Assembly (NCBI GenBank): GCA_964346145.1
Contig: CAYFTL010000038.1
Coordinates: 1 to 19,100, forward strand
DNA from: CAYFTL01 sp964346145
GTDB lineage: Bacteria; Bacillota; Clostridia; Christensenellales; Aristaeellaceae
Reading direction: 5' to 3'
Length of the DNA stretch: 19,100 bases
The notes below the pieces were generated by a model. The model saw only the letters and a list, made by a program, of their open reading frames with translations. It searched no databases and had not been told where the DNA came from. Shown piece after piece: positions 17,101-19,100 of the stretch (its first letter is position 1; every line of letters begins with the position of its first letter). The position numbers were made by a program, and so were the translations under genes.

Positions 17101-18133
17101 CGATCTTGCGTTTATAGGCACCTTTTTAATGGCTTTTGATTCTATGCACTTTGCTCAGACACGCTTGGCCACCATAGATTCCTATTCGGTTTTCTTCATT
17201 ATGATGATGTATCTGTTTATGTTCAGGTACTGTCAGATGAGTTTTTACAAACAGAACCTAAGGAAAACCTTGGTGCCGCTGGCGCTGAGCGGTCTGTTTA
17301 TGGGGCTGGGTTGCGCGACAAAATGGATCGGAATCTATGCAGCCGCCGGCTTGGCACTGCTGTTCTTCTACACGCTTTATCGAAGGTTTGCCGAATACCG
17401 CTTCGCAAAAGAAAACGCCCAAACTTTTGAAGGCAGCGAGCGGGTTATCGCCGAACGGGCGGTGCGCACTTTCTGGAAAAATACCGGCATCACAATTGTC
17501 TGGTGCATTTTATTCTTCGTAATTGTTCCCCTGGTGATTTATTACTTCTCATATTCTTGGTCTTTTGATCCAGATGAGGGGCTTTCTATCAGCGGCGTAA
17601 TTGATGAACAAATGCGCATATTCCGTTACCATTCTGGGCTTTCGGCTAGGCATCCTTACGAATCCCATTGGTACCAATGGTTGATCAACAAGCGCCCCAT
17701 GTTCCTATATGATGGTAGCGAGTATTTCGATGGCATGGTTTCCTACATTTATACCATGGGCAATCCGGCCGTTTGGTGGGTTGGCCTGGCAGCAATGATC
17801 TTTGCCATCAGCCGCCTTTTCATCAACGATGGCGAACGGGATCGACGCTACGTGCTGGTAGCCATAGGTTATTTATCTCAGCTGGTCCCCTGGATGTTCG
17901 TATCTCGCTCCATATTCATCTATCATTACTTTGCCAGCGTTCCGTTTATGATCGTGGGCATCGTGCTGCTGTTGGATTGGATTAGGAAGAAGAACGTTCA
18001 AGCGTTTAAAGTAACGGCAATCGTTTATCTGTGTATCGTATTGGGATTCTTTATACTGTTTTATCCTCTGGTTTCGGGCATGCCCGTACCGGTAGACTAC
18101 ATTGGGCTGAAGCTATTTCGGCTGATATCTTAA
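14132..18133 (+). CDS. double GT-C membrane glycosyltransferase: ALG6/ArnT-like module fused to GT39 protein O-mannosyltransferase (PMT)
   Basis: The 1333-residue chain has several parts. A signal-like N-terminus ends in GVAQA (cleavage after about residue 28). Next is an extracytoplasmic beta-rich, carbohydrate-binding-like domain (about 33-186). A first multi-pass GT-C module (about 216-665) has an acidic loop motif GYPNDMSCFEGW (Asp279), DYPPGY and KMHERYVFP. A membrane segment near 706-724 leads to a discoidin-like extracytoplasmic domain (about 732-878). The second module (about 905-1333) has PMT hallmarks: YFDEIYHPRSAYEHLNG (Asp919, Glu920), THPPLGK, QTRLATIDSYSVFF and HPYESHWYQW (4TMC region). 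PMT enzymes transfer a sugar from a polyprenyl-phosphate to Ser/Thr of exported proteins. ATG at 14132 is preferred (GGAGG at 14117-14121, signal peptide right after); an in-frame ATG at 14081 adds 17 polar residues. Sugar and acceptors are unknown. Confidence 0.88.
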   Translation: MNRRIKFLSAVLLACLLVLTFSAGVAQAKNDQNLLENGNIESFDAEDQLSAWYPDVWDTDEELSKLVVEVSDYDDGFCLSVENIGANDARYQQDVLVEPDSMYRFSAMVKAAGCDPDEAGAGLSIAYSQATSDYLYDTNGAWVLLEVYGQTGGDQTEMSVMARVGGYSSLNTGKAWFDDLRLEKVDSLPEGAVLNDFSTIAPATPEVDEDRTVDYTAHFMLIALLFAVLVTMFAMRTNAGKVKLGNSHNQVRNILLLCFAFALLIRMGIAMSVRGYPNDMSCFEGWAERMYETGPIGFYSDGYFCDYPPGYMLVLWILGGLRNFFGLPFSIAYDSPLHWLLIKSVPIACDLAVAWIIYNVSRRSLGETSAGMLALFFAFNPAAIVNSAAWGQIDSVLTLLLLLTAIQLVRKQWKIALPLYVLAVLIKPQALMFGPLGLIVLIASFVWEKDKIALLKNVLIGCAASIGLALAVIVPFSMHQPWHWLIDKYKETLNSYPHLVLNACNLYTLLDMNWVDLAETPLGLKIFSWASYVLSFGYAAFLYFKGKRQGTEPFHLKGKSQDHKKLFLICAMLLVMLFAFGAKMHERYVFPAIAMLLVAYAICRDARVLLAALLLSLTQFLNAALVLQSRHLQNSQQVINAIVSLLNVLLAGGLAWVSWDVCIKGRIYTLDDLGFGDSTSPVSDKNIAAATLFSPPNHKLKLTRWDVLIVAGLTLVYSFIAFYNLGTTSAPQTSWTSTAPGEEITFDLGEKREFTMAYFGGIADSTFSVEFSDDGQNWSEPHLALYRQGEIFRWLWYEPHTWDEEADKLVRYYEPYTDENGDDSLRGLPGNNDAQSDLKEPTLYDDYIQKARFVRFIAQEGGLVLNEVVFLDKEGKPYPIASVQSSGGDPSIKNDPIKLIDEQQTVPVHPSYLNSTYFDEIYHPRSAYEHLNGIYPIYEWTHPPLGKVIMSIGIALFGMSPFGWRFMGTVMGILMVPAMYLTVKQLLKRTDLAFIGTFLMAFDSMHFAQTRLATIDSYSVFFIMMMYLFMFRYCQMSFYKQNLRKTLVPLALSGLFMGLGCATKWIGIYAAAGLALLFFYTLYRRFAEYRFAKENAQTFEGSERVIAERAVRTFWKNTGITIVWCILFFVIVPLVIYYFSYSWSFDPDEGLSISGVIDEQMRIFRYHSGLSARHPYESHWYQWLINKRPMFLYDGSEYFDGMVSYIYTMGNPAVWWVGLAAMIFAISRLFINDGERDRRYVLVAIGYLSQLVPWMFVSRSIFIYHYFASVPFMIVGIVLLLDWIRKKNVQAFKVTAIVYLCIVLGFFILFYPLVSGMPVPVDYIGLKLFRLIS

Positions 18134-18139
18134 ATCACA

Positions 18140-18184
18140 ACCATTCAGGTCATGCCGTTGGTATGACTTGAATGGTCGTTTTAT
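18140..18184 (+). terminator. hairpin terminator after the glycosyltransferase gene
   Basis: ACCATTCAGGTCAT (18140-18153) pairs with ATGACTTGAATGGT (18163-18176) over 14 positions with one G-T pair and a 9-base loop. It is followed by CGTTTTAT. The U-tract is short, so termination may be partial. It lies 7 bases after the stop and just ahead of the comM-like ribosome site GGAGG (18185-18189). Confidence 0.7.
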
Positions 18185-18198
18185 GGAGGTTTGAACAG

Positions 18199-19100
18199 AT
18201 GCTGTCCAGCATACAAAGCTTCGGGCTTCAAGGAATTGAAGGATTTTTGGTGTGCGTAGAAACCAACATTATGGCAGGCCTCCCGGGTTATGAGGTGGTG
18301 GGCCTGCCCGGAGCAGCGGTAAAAGAATCCCGGGAGCGGGTGCGCTCAGCCCTTAAAAACAGCGGTTTTGCATATCCCACCAGCAGGATCACGGTGAACT
18401 TGGCGCCGGCCGATATCAAAAAAGAGAGTCCGGCTTTTGATTTGCCCATCGCCCTTGGGCTCTTGTCGGCTTCCGGCCAGTTAGCACTCCAGAATATGGC
18501 CCGGATCGGCGCGGTGGGGGAGTTGTCTCTAGATGGCAGCGTGCGGTCGGTTCGCGGCGCCCTGTCCATGGCAATTTGCGCGCGGGCGGCTGGGATCAAA
18601 CAGCTGCTGGTGCCTATGGCCAATGCAGCCGAATTACGCTGTATTTCGGGCGTATCCATCGTTGCTGTAGAATCGCTGTTTCAAGCGGCAGCTCATCTGT
18701 CGGGTGCCGATGTATTATCTCCGATAGATGTCGAAAGCTATGAGCGTTTGTTGGAAAAACGCAATTTTTCTACCGACTTTGCCTATGTAAAAGGGCAGGC
18801 CAGCGCCAAGAGAGCGCTGGAAATTGCGTCAGCCGGCGGGCATAATGTGCTCATGGTAGGGCCGCCCGGATCGGGAAAAACCTTGCTCGCCCGATGTCTG
18901 CCTTCGATTTTGCCCGATATGACCTTTGACGAAGCGTTGGAGGTAACCCGAATCCACAGCGTGGCGGGCAGCGTGCTGGAAAGCGGTTTGCTCACCGAGC
19001 GTCCGTTTCGCTCGCCTCACCATACGGCATCCCAGGCGGCGCTGGTGGGTGGGGGCAGCAAGGCCATGCCCGGGGAGATATCCAAGGCCCACCAAGGCGT
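18199..19100 (+). CDS. comM: YifB/ComM family Mg-chelatase-like AAA+ ATPase, N-terminal part (cut by right edge)
   Basis: The frame is open from ATG at 18199 to the window end, giving 300 residues of a protein usually about 500 long. The N-terminus (MLSSIQSFGLQGIEGFLV, then VVGLPGAAVKESRERV) and the segment PAFDLPIALGLL form the Lon/ChlI-like domain of the family. The AAA+ domain begins with Walker A GPPGSGKT at 221-228, and RPFRSPHHTASQAALVGG follows. In transformable bacteria ComM is a helicase that aids branch migration of incoming DNA; in Firmicutes the role is less clear. GGAGG at 18185-18189 lies 9 bases before the ATG. Position after rbgA-rnhB-yraN fits the conserved cluster, in which dprA often comes next. 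Confidence 0.93.
   Translation, partial: MLSSIQSFGLQGIEGFLVCVETNIMAGLPGYEVVGLPGAAVKESRERVRSALKNSGFAYPTSRITVNLAPADIKKESPAFDLPIALGLLSASGQLALQNMARIGAVGELSLDGSVRSVRGALSMAICARAAGIKQLLVPMANAAELRCISGVSIVAVESLFQAAAHLSGADVLSPIDVESYERLLEKRNFSTDFAYVKGQASAKRALEIASAGGHNVLMVGPPGSGKTLLARCLPSILPDMTFDEALEVTRIHSVAGSVLESGLLTERPFRSPHHTASQAALVGGGSKAMPGEISKAHQG

Noticed and set aside
1..19100. CRISPR array, insertion sequence, prophage, tRNA or rRNA
   Set aside because: I saw no regularly spaced repeats, transposase or phage gene, cloverleaf or rRNA-like segment; nearly all of the sequence is explained by housekeeping genes.

Overview
The window looks like chromosomal core-genome DNA of a Gram-positive bacterium of the Bacillota (Firmicutes), most likely a clostridial lineage. 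The main evidence is a full-length PolC-type replicative polymerase, which is characteristic of that group, and the rbgA (ylqF) - rnhB - yraN - comM-like order found in many Firmicutes. Strong GGAGG-type ribosome binding sites and GTG/TTG starts fit this. I see no phage, insertion sequence, CRISPR array, tRNA or rRNA.

Layout. (1) 2-2106, plus strand: the tail of a PIG-V-like membrane mannosyltransferase, then a class I fumarase/tartrate dehydratase alpha subunit with no beta subunit beside it, then a membrane-anchored L,D-transpeptidase with a Pro/Thr-rich stalk. A strong symmetrical hairpin at 2138-2185 ends this block and also ends the convergent operon that follows. (2) 4453-2209, minus strand: a two-gene operon of an XRE-HTH/cupin regulator and an AMP-forming acyl-CoA synthetase, with a good sigma-A promoter at 4493-4521. 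(3) 4454-4758: a 305-base divergent intergenic region with promoters facing both ways and several inverted repeats. (4) 4759-12013, plus strand: uvrB, polC and a calcineurin-like phosphoesterase, closely spaced and probably co-transcribed, so this is a DNA repair and replication block. (5) 12183-19100, plus strand: rbgA, rnhB and yraN, then a 1333-residue membrane protein carrying two GT-C glycosyltransferase modules, then the start of a comM/yifB-type AAA+ gene that runs off the right edge.

How the parts may work together. Most genes are housekeeping: excision repair, replication, ribosome assembly and RNase HII. The acyl-CoA synthetase operon is a self-contained regulator-plus-enzyme unit for a carboxylic acid. 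The least ordinary object is the large glycosyltransferase at 14132-18133. It joins a signal peptide, a carbohydrate-binding-like beta domain, an ALG6/ArnT-like GT-C module, an extracytoplasmic discoidin-like insert and a complete GT39 (protein O-mannosyltransferase, PMT) module in one chain, and it interrupts an otherwise conserved housekeeping cluster. Together with the PIG-V-like gene at the left edge and a secreted L,D-transpeptidase whose stalk resembles an O-glycosylation substrate, it suggests that the organism glycosylates surface proteins with lipid-linked sugars. That link is inference.
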